The translations under genes were made by a program, and so were the position numbers. Below the pieces are notes generated by a model. The model saw only the letters and a list, made by a program, of their open reading frames with translations, ran no database searches and had not been told where the DNA came from. From Pseudomonas frederiksbergensis (lineage in GTDB: Bacteria > Pseudomonadota > Gammaproteobacteria > Pseudomonadales > Pseudomonadaceae), in assembly GCF_001874645.1 (NCBI RefSeq), contig NZ_CP017886.1, positions 5,570,501 through 5,634,500 on the forward strand: 64,000 nucleotides of DNA. The letters are read 5' to 3'. Shown here piece by piece: positions 47,467 to 57,621 of the stretch. Every line of letters begins with the position of its first letter. Position 1 is the stretch's first letter.

Positions 47467-50433
47467 ATGAACACGGACGTACGTCGTTATCGTTCCCGGC
47501 CGATCACCACCGGCCCATTGCTGTTGCTCGTCGCCGCGCTGCCCGCTGCCGTTCACGCGGCCTACCTTGATCCGGGGCAAGTGGGTGATCCCGCCAGTTG
47601 GCGCACCGCTGAGTACCAGCGCGACTGGGGGCTGGATCGCCTGAAGGCGAATGAAGCCTATGCCGCAGGATTCACCGGCAACGGGGTGAAAATCGGCGCG
47701 CTGGACTCAGGTTTTGATCCGAATCATCCCGAAGCTGCGCGCTTTCATGCGGTCACAGCCAGTGGCAACTACCTCAACGGCACGCCGTTCAGTGTCAGCG
47801 GTAACCTCAACGCCAACAACGACTCCCACGGCACCCACGTCACCGGCACCATGGGCGCCGCGCGTGACGGTGTCGGCATGCACGGCGTGGCGTTCAACGC
47901 GGATGTGTACGTCGCCAACACCAATCAGAACGACAGTTTCCTTTTTGGCCCGGGCCCCGATCCGCGCTATTTCAAAGCGGCTTATAACGCCTTGGCCGAT
48001 GCCGGCGTGCGGGTGATCAACAACAGTTGGGGCAGCCAGCCCAAGGATGTCGACTACAAGACGCTCGACAGCCTGCACGCGGCCTATGCCCAGCACTGGA
48101 ACCAGAACACCTGGATTGATGCGGCTGCCGATGTCTCGCGCCGGGGCGTGATCAACGTATTCAGCGCCGGCAACAGTGGGTACGCCAACGCCAGCGTGCG
48201 TGCGGCCCTGCCGTATTTCGAGCCAGACCTGGAAGGCCACTGGATGGCGGTGTCGGGGCTGGATAAAAACAACCAGCAAAAATACAACCAGTGCGGGATC
48301 GCCAAGTACTGGTGCATCAGCACGCCGGGCGCGCAGATCTACAGCACCATCGTCGGTGGCGGTTATGCCAGTTACAACGGCACGTCGATGGCGGCGCCAC
48401 ATGCAACCGGTGCCTTGGCGCTGGTGATGGAACGCTACCCGTACATGAACAACCAGCAAGCCTTGCAGGTGTTGCTGACGACCGCGACCCAGCTTGACGG
48501 TTCGATCACCGACGCGCCGACCACTCGGGTCGGTTGGGGTGTGCCCGACCTGGCGCGGGCGATGAGAGGGCCGGGGCAATTGCTCGGTCCATTCGACGCC
48601 AGTCTTGCAGCCGGTCAACGTGATGTGTGGAGCAACGACATCTCGGACAAGGCGCTGATTCAGCGTCAGCGCGAAGACGCCGCCGAGCACAACGCCTGGC
48701 AACAGACCTTGAAAGACAAAGGCTGGGAAAACGGCATCGCGACCAACGCCAGTCAGCAGGACAAGACCGATTACGCGGTGGGCACGGCGCGCGATGCGGC
48801 CGCCGCCACACGACATTATGACGGCAGCCTGATCAAATCCGGTGCGGGCCAGTTGATTCTGGCCGGGAACAACAGCTATCGCGGTGCGACCACAGTCAAT
48901 GGCGGCCTGTTGACGGTCAATGGTTCGCTGGACTCGGCGGTGACGGTCAATGACAGCGGCACCCTGGGCGGTTCCGGGCGAGTCGGTGGAGTTATCGCCA
49001 ACAGCGGCGCAACCGTTGCGCCGGGTAATTCGATCGGCACCTTGCAGGTCAACGGCGATGTGACGCTGGCGCCCGGTTCGACCTATGCGGTGGAGCTGTC
49101 GTCGACCCGCAGCGACCGCATTGTCGCCAGCGGTACGGCGACCGTCGCGGGCGCCACTGTCAGCCTCGCGCTGGAAAACAGTCCGACATTGTTAAGTGCC
49201 CGTCAGGTCGACAGTCTGCTGGGTCGCCAGTACAACATCCTGCAAGCGGCGGGCGGCATTCAGGGGCAATTCGGTGCGGTGCTGCCGAATTACCTGTTCA
49301 TCGGCGGCAGTCTCGATTACTCGGCGACCGGCGTGCAGCTGGCGATTCAACGCAACGACACGTCGTTTGCCAGTGCCGGGCAAACCCCGAATCAACGTTC
49401 CGTGGCCGTTGCCGCCGAGCAATTGGGTACGGGCAATCCGGTTTACGAAAGCCTCTTGCTGTCGCCGTCGGCAGCGTCTGCCCAACAGGCGTTCCAGCAG
49501 TTGTCCGGGGAAATCTATCCGGCGCTTGGCTCCCTGCTGGTCAACGACAGCCGCTACCTGCGTGAGGCGGTGACGGAACGTTTGCAGGCAGATCCTGCCA
49601 CTGGCGGTAGCGGTTGGGTCAAGGCGCTGGGCGCCTGGGGCAAGACCGATGAGCGCAATGACACGGCGGGCTCGACCACCTCGATTGACGGCTTGCTGGC
49701 CGGGGTCGACGGTTCGCTCGACGAAGACACGCGTCTGGGATTTGTCACTGGCTACAGCAACAGCTCGCTGAACATGGGCAGTGGCACCCATTCGCGGGCG
49801 CAGGTCGACAGCTACCACCTGGGCGCTTACGCCGGACGCGAACTGGGCGCACTGCGTCTGAGTCTCGGCGGGTCTTACAGCTGGCACCGGGCAGACATCA
49901 AGCGCGACCTGCAGTACGGCGATGTCAGCGCCAAACTGACCGCCAAGGTCGACGCCAACACCACGCAAGTATTCACCGAAGCCGCCTACCGGATAGACCG
50001 GCAACCCGTGGCGCTGGAGCCGTTCGCCCACCTCGCCTATGTGCACCTGGACACTGACGGTTTCACCGAAAAAGGCGATGCCGCAGCGCTGAAAAGTGGC
50101 CGCGACACGCGTGATGCGGTGCTCGGCACGTTGGGCGTACGTGTGCTGAAAACCATCAACCTTTCCCGTCAGCAACAGCTTGATCTGGCCGGCACCCTCG
50201 GCTGGCAGCACAACCTGAGTGCCACCCCCTCGGAAGATCATCTGGCGTTTGCCGGCGGCGGCCCTGGGTTCGCCGTCGAAAGCGCACCACTGGCCCGCAA
50301 CGCGGCGCTGATCGGTGTTCAGGCAGGGCTGGCGTTGGCCAAGGACGTTCGCTTGAACCTCGATTACAACGGCCGTCTGGCCAGCGGCGAAAACAGCCAT
50401 GGAGTAGGGCTGAGCCTGAATTGGCAGTTCTGA
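47467..50433 (+). CDS. pspA: subtilisin-type autotransporter serine protease PspA
   Basis: 988 aa. Signal peptide to about residue 31 (AVHAA). S8 peptidase domain with Asp80 (GALDSGFDPNHP), His121 (NDSHGTHVTGT) and Ser307 (YNGTSMAAPHATG). A linker with an autotransporter-associated repeat (SGAGQLILAGNNSYRGATTV) and GGSGRVGGV/NSGATVAPGNSIGTLQ. C-terminal autotransporter barrel (~710-988) ending in SLNWQF. The product exports itself by type V secretion although encoded beside a type I exporter. Start at ATG 47467 after AGGAAAG; upstream codons are excluded. Name follows pspA/pspB of the P. fluorescens lipase operon. Confidence 0.9.
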   Translation: MNTDVRRYRSRPITTGPLLLLVAALPAAVHAAYLDPGQVGDPASWRTAEYQRDWGLDRLKANEAYAAGFTGNGVKIGALDSGFDPNHPEAARFHAVTASGNYLNGTPFSVSGNLNANNDSHGTHVTGTMGAARDGVGMHGVAFNADVYVANTNQNDSFLFGPGPDPRYFKAAYNALADAGVRVINNSWGSQPKDVDYKTLDSLHAAYAQHWNQNTWIDAAADVSRRGVINVFSAGNSGYANASVRAALPYFEPDLEGHWMAVSGLDKNNQQKYNQCGIAKYWCISTPGAQIYSTIVGGGYASYNGTSMAAPHATGALALVMERYPYMNNQQALQVLLTTATQLDGSITDAPTTRVGWGVPDLARAMRGPGQLLGPFDASLAAGQRDVWSNDISDKALIQRQREDAAEHNAWQQTLKDKGWENGIATNASQQDKTDYAVGTARDAAAATRHYDGSLIKSGAGQLILAGNNSYRGATTVNGGLLTVNGSLDSAVTVNDSGTLGGSGRVGGVIANSGATVAPGNSIGTLQVNGDVTLAPGSTYAVELSSTRSDRIVASGTATVAGATVSLALENSPTLLSARQVDSLLGRQYNILQAAGGIQGQFGAVLPNYLFIGGSLDYSATGVQLAIQRNDTSFASAGQTPNQRSVAVAAEQLGTGNPVYESLLLSPSAASAQQAFQQLSGEIYPALGSLLVNDSRYLREAVTERLQADPATGGSGWVKALGAWGKTDERNDTAGSTTSIDGLLAGVDGSLDEDTRLGFVTGYSNSSLNMGSGTHSRAQVDSYHLGAYAGRELGALRLSLGGSYSWHRADIKRDLQYGDVSAKLTAKVDANTTQVFTEAAYRIDRQPVALEPFAHLAYVHLDTDGFTEKGDAAALKSGRDTRDAVLGTLGVRVLKTINLSRQQQLDLAGTLGWQHNLSATPSEDHLAFAGGGPGFAVESAPLARNAALIGVQAGLALAKDVRLNLDYNGRLASGENSHGVGLSLNWQF

Positions 50434-50450
50434 TCACAACGTATTACGAC

Positions 50451-50525
50451 GTAGGAGCCTGCGATCTTTTCCATGGATGACTCCGTCCGCAAGTTCAAAA
50501 GATCGCAGCCTTCGGCAGCTCCTAC
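50451..50525. repeat. inverted REP pair between pspA and pspB
   Basis: GTAGGAGCCTGCGATC (50451-) and GATCGCAGCCTTCGGCAGCT... ending CTCCTAC at 50525 are inverted relatives of the GTAGGAGCTGC REP; the left arm is shortened. It lies in the 208-bp gap and may act as a stem that limits or stabilises transcripts. Confidence 0.75.
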
Positions 50526-50641
50526 AGGTGGAGCCCGGTTGGCGTAGGCGTTGGCGAAGCCTGCGATCCTTTCGGCCATTTTGAATACGCCGAAAGTGCG
50601 TGAGTAATAAAAGAAGAAAGACCACTAAGGAAGGTAGCTGG

Positions 50642-53600
50642 ATGGAAGGCAAGTCTCGCAACAACACGCCTGTGCAAATCGGCATCAGCCGCAAGGCAAC
50701 AGCCCTCAATGGGGCCTTTATCGCTTATCTGGCGGCGATCGGTGTCGCCCAGGCCACGCCCTATGTAGAAACCGGCGTGCACGGCGATCCCAACAGCTGG
50801 CGCAGTCCTGAATTCAACGCCGAGTGGGGGCTGGGGGCGATCAACGCCCAGGATGCCTATGCGGCCGGGTACACCGGTAAAGGCATCAAACTGGGCATCT
50901 TCGATCAACCGGTCTACGCCCCGCACCCGGAGTTTTCCGGAGCGAACAAAGTGCTGACCCTGGTCACCAGCGGTATCCGCGAATACACCGACCCCTACAT
51001 TCCGGTCAAGGCCGGAGACGCCTTTCGGTATGACGGCACACCGTCGGTGGGTTACGACGGCAAACTGGGGTCTCATGGCACCCACGTTGGCGGGATTGCC
51101 GCCGGCAGCCGCGATGGCAGTCCGATGCACGGCGTGGCGTTCAACGCGCAAATCATCAGTGCCGACAACGGCGACCCGGGACCTGAAGACGGGATCATTC
51201 TCGGCAACGACGGCGCGGTCTACAAAGCTGGCTGGGACGCGCTGCGAGAGAGCGGTGCACGGATTATCAACAACAGCTGGGGCATCGGCATCACCGATCG
51301 CTTCAAAAAGGGTGGCAAGGACCCGGCGTTCCCACACTTCACCGTGCAGGACGGCCAGGCACAGTTCGATCAGATCCAGCCGCTGCTCAATACCAAGCAG
51401 GGCGGCGCATACCGAGGCGCCATCGACGCGGCACGCAGCGGCATCGTGACCATCTTTGCCGCCGGTAACGACTACAACCTCAATAACCCGGACGCGATTG
51501 CCGGCCTGGGTTACTTCGTGCCGGACATTGCCACGAACTGGGTCACCGTCGCGGCTCTGCAAATGAACCCGGACACCAACAGTCCCAATCCCTACCTCAT
51601 CAGCACCTTCTCGTCGCGTTGCGGTTATACCGCAGGCTTTTGTGTGTCGGCACCGGGTACCAAGATCTACAGCGCAGTGATCGGCGGTACTAACCTCGAC
51701 AACCTGACCGTGGGCTATGCCAACAAGAACGGCACCTCAATGGCTGCGCCACACGTTGCCGGTGCCACGGCAGTGTTGATGGAACGCTTCCCGTACATGA
51801 CCGGCGCGCAGGTCGCCACGGTGCTGAAAACCACCGCCACCGACATGGGTGCGCCGGGCATCGATTCGCTGTACGGCTGGGGCATGATCAACCTGCGCAA
51901 GGGCCTCGACGGTCCCGGCATGTTTGTCGCCGACGCCGACATTCCGCAGGAATTCCGCGTGGCCGGATCGTATGGCTCAGGCCAGTTTGTCGCCGACCTG
52001 CCAGGCATGGGGGCGGTCATCGATGCCGGCAAGCCCACGCAGCGGATCTGTAACGATATCGGTTGCGGGCTCGACGTCTGGCGCAACGATATTTCCGGCC
52101 ACGGCGGTTTGACCAAGCAGGGTATCGGTACGCTGGTGATGACCGGAAGCAACACGTATGCCGGGCCAACCCTGGTGAATCAGGGGCGACTGGCAGTCAA
52201 CGGTTCGCTGCTGTCAGCGGTCACGGTCAACGACAGCGGCATCCTCGGTGGCTCCGGGCAGGTCGGCGCATTGACCGCGAAAAGCGGCGGCACCGTCGCG
52301 CCGGGTAACTCGATCGGCACCTTGCACGTTGCCGGCGACGTGACCTTCGAGCCCGGTTCGACCTATGCCGTCGAGCTGTCTCCCACCAGCAGCGACAGCA
52401 TCGTTGCCGGCGGCACGGCGACGATCCAGGGCGCGACCGTGAGCCTTTCGCTGGAAAACAGCCCGACGCTGTTGAGCCCCGGCGACGTCCGCAGCCTGAT
52501 CGGCCATCAGTACAACATCCTGCAAGCGGCCGGCGGTATCCAGGGCCAGTTCGGTGCGGTGTTGCCGAACTACGCGTTTATCGGTGGCAACCTCGATTAC
52601 TCGGCGACCGGCGTGCAATTGGCGGTCGAACGCAATGGCAACTCCTTCGCCAGCGTCGGGCAAACCCCGAATCAGCGCTCCGTCGCTGCCGCCGCCGAGC
52701 AACTGGGCGTGGGCAACGCCGTGTATGAAAGCCTGCTGCTGTCTCCGAGCGTGACGTCTGCCCAACAAGCCTTCCAGCAACTGTCCGGGGAGATTCATCC
52801 GGCGATCGGCACCTTGTTGGTCAACGACTCGCGCTATGTGCGTGATGCCGTCGGTGAGCGCCTGCGTGATGGCGGCCTCTATGACGCCGCAACGCCGAAC
52901 AGCAACGAGAACAACGCCTGGGTCAAAGTGCTGGGCGCCTGGGGCAAGACCGACAGTGGTCACGACAACGCCAACTACACCCGCTCCATCAGCGGTCTGT
53001 TGGCCGGGGGCGACGGATTGATTGCCGACCACACTCGACTGGGTTTCGTCACCGGCTACAGCAACAGCTCGTTGAACATGGGCGATGGCACTCATTCTTC
53101 TGCCTCGGTCGACAGCTACCACCTGGGCCTGTACGCCGGGCATGAAATGGATGCGCTGCGTCTGAGCGTCGGTGGTGCTTACAGCTGGCACCGCATCGAC
53201 ACTCAACGCGATCTGCAGTTCGGCGATGTCAGCGCCAAGCAGAAATCCAAGCGCGATGCGCACACCACACAAGTGTTCACTGAGGCGGCTTATCGCCTGG
53301 ACCTGCAACCGTTGGCACTGGAACCTTTCGCGAATCTGGCCTACGTGCACCTGGGCAGTGACAGTTTCACCGAGAAAGGTGGTGCGGCGGCGCTCAAGGG
53401 CGGTGACGACAACCGTGACGCCGTGCTCTCCACGCTGGGCCTGCGGGCGAACAAGCGCCTGGCGCTGACCGAGCATCAGCAACTCGACCTGTCCGGGACC
53501 CTGGGCTGGCAGCACAACCTGAGCAACATCCACGCCGAGGAAAACCTCGCGTTTGCATCCGGCAGTACGCCGTTTGCCGTGCAGAGCGTTTCCATGGACC

Positions 53601-53737
53601 GCAACGCGGCGGTGGTCGGCGTTCGCGCAGGCCTGGCGCTGGCGCGCGATATCACGCTGAACCTGGATTACAACGGACTGCTGGGCTCGAAGGACAAGAC
53701 CCACGGCGTCGGGCTGACCCTCGACTGGCAGTTCTGA
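50642..53737 (+). CDS. pspB: subtilisin-type autotransporter serine protease PspB
   Basis: 1031 aa. Unusually long signal region (ISRKATALNGAFIAYLAAIG, cleavage near AQA). S8 domain with Asp88 in a non-standard GIFDQPVYAPHPEF context (Gly-Ser/Thr after Asp is replaced by Gln-Pro), His145 (GSHGTHVGGI) and Ser366 (NGTSMAAPHVAGA). PATR repeat (GIGTLVMTGSNTYAGPTLV) then barrel ending TLDWQF. From about residue 540 onward it is close to PspA at both protein and DNA level, while the protease domains differ more. Start ATG 50642 has AAGGAAGG upstream; GTG 50600 is the alternative. Confidence 0.9.
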   Translation: MEGKSRNNTPVQIGISRKATALNGAFIAYLAAIGVAQATPYVETGVHGDPNSWRSPEFNAEWGLGAINAQDAYAAGYTGKGIKLGIFDQPVYAPHPEFSGANKVLTLVTSGIREYTDPYIPVKAGDAFRYDGTPSVGYDGKLGSHGTHVGGIAAGSRDGSPMHGVAFNAQIISADNGDPGPEDGIILGNDGAVYKAGWDALRESGARIINNSWGIGITDRFKKGGKDPAFPHFTVQDGQAQFDQIQPLLNTKQGGAYRGAIDAARSGIVTIFAAGNDYNLNNPDAIAGLGYFVPDIATNWVTVAALQMNPDTNSPNPYLISTFSSRCGYTAGFCVSAPGTKIYSAVIGGTNLDNLTVGYANKNGTSMAAPHVAGATAVLMERFPYMTGAQVATVLKTTATDMGAPGIDSLYGWGMINLRKGLDGPGMFVADADIPQEFRVAGSYGSGQFVADLPGMGAVIDAGKPTQRICNDIGCGLDVWRNDISGHGGLTKQGIGTLVMTGSNTYAGPTLVNQGRLAVNGSLLSAVTVNDSGILGGSGQVGALTAKSGGTVAPGNSIGTLHVAGDVTFEPGSTYAVELSPTSSDSIVAGGTATIQGATVSLSLENSPTLLSPGDVRSLIGHQYNILQAAGGIQGQFGAVLPNYAFIGGNLDYSATGVQLAVERNGNSFASVGQTPNQRSVAAAAEQLGVGNAVYESLLLSPSVTSAQQAFQQLSGEIHPAIGTLLVNDSRYVRDAVGERLRDGGLYDAATPNSNENNAWVKVLGAWGKTDSGHDNANYTRSISGLLAGGDGLIADHTRLGFVTGYSNSSLNMGDGTHSSASVDSYHLGLYAGHEMDALRLSVGGAYSWHRIDTQRDLQFGDVSAKQKSKRDAHTTQVFTEAAYRLDLQPLALEPFANLAYVHLGSDSFTEKGGAAALKGGDDNRDAVLSTLGLRANKRLALTEHQQLDLSGTLGWQHNLSNIHAEENLAFASGSTPFAVQSVSMDRNAAVVGVRAGLALARDITLNLDYNGLLGSKDKTHGVGLTLDWQF

Positions 53738-53783
53738 TTTGAAAAACCGCAACACGCAACAGCAATAACCAAGAGGCAAGAAA

Positions 53784-55478
53784 ATGGGTGTTTTTGATTA
53801 CAGGACGTTCGGCAGCGAGGCCAGCAAGGCGTTGTACAGCGATGCGATTGCACTGACGCTGTACGCCTACACGCCGACCGGCAAGCCATTGGCCACCGGC
53901 TGGACGCCGATCACCGCCGGACAATTGGGTTATCAGGGCAAGGTCGGTGCCCAAGGCACGTTCTTCGGCGAGCAGGACGGCTTTACCAGCGCCGAAGCCG
54001 AGGTGCTGGCCAAGTACGATGCTGCGGGCAAGCTGATCTCCCTCGGTATCGCTTTTCGCGGGACCGGTGGCCTGGGTTACAGCGATACCTACGGCGACAT
54101 GAAGAACAATCTGCTGGCCGCTATCGGCCCGAAGGATTATGCGAAGAACTACGCCAAAAACGCCTTCGACACCTTGCTCAAGGACGTTGCGGCGTTCGCC
54201 AGCAGCCAGGGCCTGTACGCCAAGGACGTGCTGATCACGGGCCACAGTCTGGGCGGTCTGGGCGCCAACAGCGTGGCCGAATTGAGTGCCGACCACTGGG
54301 GCGGTTACTTCAAGGACGCCAACTACATGACCTTCGCCTCGCCGACGCAAAGTTCGGCGAGCACTCACGTGCTGAACATCGGTTACGAAAACGACCCGGT
54401 GTTTCGTGTGCTCGACGGCACGACCTTCACCCGTTCATCGCTGTACAAGCACGATAAACCCCAAGAGTCGGCGACCAACAACATCGTCAACGTCAACGAC
54501 CACTACGTATCCACCCAGATGACCCCGTTCAGCATTGCTAACCCGCAACACTGGGCGGCCCACAGCTCCCTCGGTTATGCCGACGGCCTGAACCGGGTGA
54601 TCGGTTCAAGCTTCTACGACCTCACCAGCAAGGACTCGACGATCCTCGTCTCGACCTTGTCGGAGTCGTTGCGTGCCAGCACCTGGATCGAAGACCTGGA
54701 TCGCAGCGGTGAAACGCACACTGGCAGCACCTTCATCATCGGCACCGACAGCAACGATTTGCTGCGGGGTGGCAAGGGCAACGACTTCCTGGAAGGTCGC
54801 GACGGCAATGACACCTTCAGGGATGCCGGCGGCTACAACATCCTGCTCGGCGGCAAAGGGCAGAATGTGTTCGACCTGCAACAGCCGTTGAAGAACTTCA
54901 CCTTTGCCAACGACGGTGACGGCACGCTGTATGTGCGCGACAGCTACGGCGGCATCAGCATGACCCGCGACATCGGCGCGCTGGTCAGCAAGGAGTCGGG
55001 GGCGATGTGGGGTCTGCTCAACAAGGACGTTACCTATAACGTCACCGCCAAAGGCTTGTTGGCCGGCACCGAGCTGACTCACTACAACCACTCGCTTAAT
55101 GGCGATGCCTACGGCAATTCGCTGGTGGCCACCGCTGACGGTGACTGGCTGTTCGGGTTGTCGGGCAACGACGTGCTGCGCAGCGACAAGAGCCAGGTGA
55201 CGTTCGTCGGCGGCGAGGGCAATGACGTCCTGTATGCCTCCGGCGGCCACAACACCTTCCTGTTCAGCGGCGCGTTCGGCTTCGACGCCATCAACGGTTA
55301 TCAGGGCAGCGACAAGCTGGTGTTCATGGGCGTTCAAGGCGCGGGGCTGGGCTATGACTACAGCCAGCATGTTTCGCAATCGGGTAACGACACGCTGCTC
55401 AAGGTCGGCGACTACGCGGTGACGCTGGTCGGTGTCGGCCTGGACAACCTGTCTGGCGCGGGGATCGTATTTGTTTAA
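53784..55478 (+). CDS. type I.3 lipase paralogue lacking the lid-1 segment
   Basis: 564 aa RTX lipase. Catalytic Ser155 (ITGHSLGGLG), Asp204 (YENDPVFRVLDG) and His260 (HWAAHSSLGY) all present; RTX repeats GGKGNDFLEGRDGNDTF and GGEGNDVLYASGG; C-terminal secretion signal ending GIVFV. No N-terminal signal peptide, so export by AprDEF is expected. Compared with the neighbouring 617-aa lipase it lacks 49 residues between YAYTPTGKPLAT and GWTPITAGQLGY, the part that forms lid 1 in the PML lipase family. Substrate range may therefore differ (phospholipid or short-chain esters). Confidence 0.9.
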   Translation: MGVFDYRTFGSEASKALYSDAIALTLYAYTPTGKPLATGWTPITAGQLGYQGKVGAQGTFFGEQDGFTSAEAEVLAKYDAAGKLISLGIAFRGTGGLGYSDTYGDMKNNLLAAIGPKDYAKNYAKNAFDTLLKDVAAFASSQGLYAKDVLITGHSLGGLGANSVAELSADHWGGYFKDANYMTFASPTQSSASTHVLNIGYENDPVFRVLDGTTFTRSSLYKHDKPQESATNNIVNVNDHYVSTQMTPFSIANPQHWAAHSSLGYADGLNRVIGSSFYDLTSKDSTILVSTLSESLRASTWIEDLDRSGETHTGSTFIIGTDSNDLLRGGKGNDFLEGRDGNDTFRDAGGYNILLGGKGQNVFDLQQPLKNFTFANDGDGTLYVRDSYGGISMTRDIGALVSKESGAMWGLLNKDVTYNVTAKGLLAGTELTHYNHSLNGDAYGNSLVATADGDWLFGLSGNDVLRSDKSQVTFVGGEGNDVLYASGGHNTFLFSGAFGFDAINGYQGSDKLVFMGVQGAGLGYDYSQHVSQSGNDTLLKVGDYAVTLVGVGLDNLSGAGIVFV

Positions 55479-55506
55479 ACCGCAGTACAAGAAGGCATTG
55501 CACTAA

Positions 55507-55537
55507 CTGGAACGCCCCGCGCTTCGGGGCGTTCCAG
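55507..55537 (+). terminator. perfect hairpin between the two lipase genes
   Basis: CTGGAACGCCCCG and CGGGGCGTTCCAG form a 13-bp perfect stem with a 5-base loop, but no T run follows. Could be a processing or stability element as well as a terminator. Confidence 0.6.
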
Positions 55538-55584
55538 CTGCGTGAGCTATCTCTGACAATTTCATCAAAGAGAGAGGCAATACC

Positions 55585-57438
55585 ATGGGTGTTTATGACT
55601 ACAAAAACCACAACTCAGCCGAATCAAAAGCGCTGTTTTCCGATGCGCTGGCGATCACGCTGTACTCCTATCACAACCTCGACAATGGCTTTGCCACGGG
55701 CTATCAGCACAATGGTTTCGGCCTTGGACTGCCGGCGACGCTGGTCACTGCGCTGATCGGTGGCACTGATTCGCAAGGGGTGATTCCCGGTGTTCCCTGG
55801 AACCCCGACTCGGAAAAAGCCGCGCTGGACGCGGTGCAAAAGGCCGGCTGGACACCGATCACTGCCAGCCAGTTAGGCTATGGTGGCAAGGTCGATGCGC
55901 GGGGAACCTACTTCGGCGAAAAAGCCGGTTACACCACGGCCCAAGTCGAGATCCTCGGCAAGTACGACGCTCAGGGGCATCTCACGGAAATCGGCGTTGC
56001 CTTTCGCGGCACCAGCGGCCCGCGTGAAATTCAGATTTCGGATTCCATCGGCGATGTGATCAACGACCTGATGGCGGCGTTAGGCCCCAAGGACTACGCC
56101 AAGCATTACACCGGTGAAGCCTTTGGTTCATTGCTCAAAAATGTCGCCGCGTTTGCCACAGCCAATGGCCTGAGCGGCAAGGACGTACTGGTCAGCGGCC
56201 ACAGCCTTGGCGGGCTGGCGGTCAATAGCCTGGCGGATCTGAGCGGCGATCACTGGAACGGTTTCTACAAGGATGCCAACTACATCGCCTACGCGTCACC
56301 GACCCAAAGCAGCACCGACAAAGTGCTCAACATCGGTTACGAAAACGATCCGGTATTCCGCGCGCTGGACGGCTCAACGTTCAACCTGGCATCGGTGGGC
56401 GTACACGATGCCCCTCAGGACTCGGCAACCAACAACATCGTCAGCTTCAACGACCATTACGCCTCGGCTGCCTGGAACCTGCTGCCGTTTTCGATCCTCA
56501 ACGTCCCGACCTGGATTTCCCACCTGCCCACCGGTTACGGCGATGGCATGACCCGGGTGCTGGAGTCGAAGTTCTACGACCTGACCAGCAAGGATTCGAC
56601 GATCATCGTCGCCAATCTGTCGGACCCGGCGCGCAGTAACACCTGGGTTCAGGACCTCAATCGCAACGCCGAAGCCCACAAGGGCAGCACCTTTATCATT
56701 GGCAGTAACGGTGACGATCTGATCCAGGGCGGCAAAGGCAACGACTACCTGGAGGGTGGAGATGGCAACGACACCTTCAGGGATGCGGGCGGTTACAACA
56801 TCATCCTGGGCGGCAAGGGCAGCAACACGCTGGACGTGCAGCAGTCGGTGAAGAACTTCGATTTTGCCAACGACGGCGCTGGCACCCTGTATGTTCGCGA
56901 TGCCAACGGCGGGATCAGTATCACCCGTGACATTGGCAGCATCATCAGTAAAGAACCGGGATTCCTCTGGGGTTTACTCAAGGATGACGTGACCCACAGC
57001 GTCACCGATAAAGGCCTGCTCGCAGGGAACCACCTGACTCAATATGCGGCATCGCTCAAAGGTGGTGCGGGCGACAATGTCCTCAAGGCCGATGCGAGTG
57101 GCGAGTGGTTGTTTGGCCTGGACGGCAACGACCATTTGATCGGCGGTAAAGGCAATAACGTGCTGGTGGGCGGTGCCGGTGATGATCTGATGGAGTCGGG
57201 CGGGGGGAGCAATACCTTCCTGTTCAGCGGCCACTTCGGCAACGACCGGATCCTCGGTTACCAGACCAGCGACAAGCTGGTCTTCCTCGGGGTCGAAGGC
57301 GTGGGGCAAAGCTACGACGTACGCGATCACGCCAAAGCCGTAGGCGCCGATACCGTGCTGAGCTTCGGTCATGACTCGGTGACGCTGGTCGGGGTTGGGC
57401 TCGATCATCTGGCCAGTTCAGGCGTGGTGATCGCCTGA
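55585..57438 (+). CDS. lipA: type I.3 RTX lipase (LipA, PML-like)
   Basis: 617 aa, the same length as the Pseudomonas MIS38 family I.3 lipase. Catalytic Ser206 (VSGHSLGGLA), Asp254 (YENDPVFRALDG) and His312 (WISHLPTGYGDG). Calcium/lid region 30-88 present. RTX repeats GGKGNDYLEGGDGNDTF and GGKGNNVLVGGAGDDLM; secretion signal ending GVVIA. Start ATG 55585 after AGAGAGGC. Secreted triacylglycerol hydrolase, exported by the AprDEF system encoded upstream. Last exoenzyme gene, followed by a strong terminator. Confidence 0.92.
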   Translation: MGVYDYKNHNSAESKALFSDALAITLYSYHNLDNGFATGYQHNGFGLGLPATLVTALIGGTDSQGVIPGVPWNPDSEKAALDAVQKAGWTPITASQLGYGGKVDARGTYFGEKAGYTTAQVEILGKYDAQGHLTEIGVAFRGTSGPREIQISDSIGDVINDLMAALGPKDYAKHYTGEAFGSLLKNVAAFATANGLSGKDVLVSGHSLGGLAVNSLADLSGDHWNGFYKDANYIAYASPTQSSTDKVLNIGYENDPVFRALDGSTFNLASVGVHDAPQDSATNNIVSFNDHYASAAWNLLPFSILNVPTWISHLPTGYGDGMTRVLESKFYDLTSKDSTIIVANLSDPARSNTWVQDLNRNAEAHKGSTFIIGSNGDDLIQGGKGNDYLEGGDGNDTFRDAGGYNIILGGKGSNTLDVQQSVKNFDFANDGAGTLYVRDANGGISITRDIGSIISKEPGFLWGLLKDDVTHSVTDKGLLAGNHLTQYAASLKGGAGDNVLKADASGEWLFGLDGNDHLIGGKGNNVLVGGAGDDLMESGGGSNTFLFSGHFGNDRILGYQTSDKLVFLGVEGVGQSYDVRDHAKAVGADTVLSFGHDSVTLVGVGLDHLASSGVVIA

Positions 57439-57445
57439 GGTTAAA

Positions 57446-57482
57446 AAAGCCCGGCGCGAACGTTGGTTCGTGCCGGGCTTTG
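57446..57482 (+). terminator. intrinsic terminator of the exoenzyme operon
   Basis: AAAGCCCGGCGCGAAC pairs with GTTCGTGCCGGGCTTT with one mismatch, loop GTTG, eight bases past the lipA stop. A-run before and TTTG after. Confidence 0.85.
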
Positions 57483-57621
57483 TTCCGGCGAGCCAGGCGT
57501 AAAGCAGAGTTTTTTCTGCAACGGCATTAAACCATCGGCCACGCCATACGTTTCCAGATGGCACGACCTTCGCGCGACACAGACGTCAGGCGCGGTGAAC
57601 CGAAACAGGAGAGTGAACACA

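Noticed and set aside
52214-53779. 521-codon minus-strand frame opposite pspB
   Set aside because: Antisense to the autotransporter barrel; no family features.
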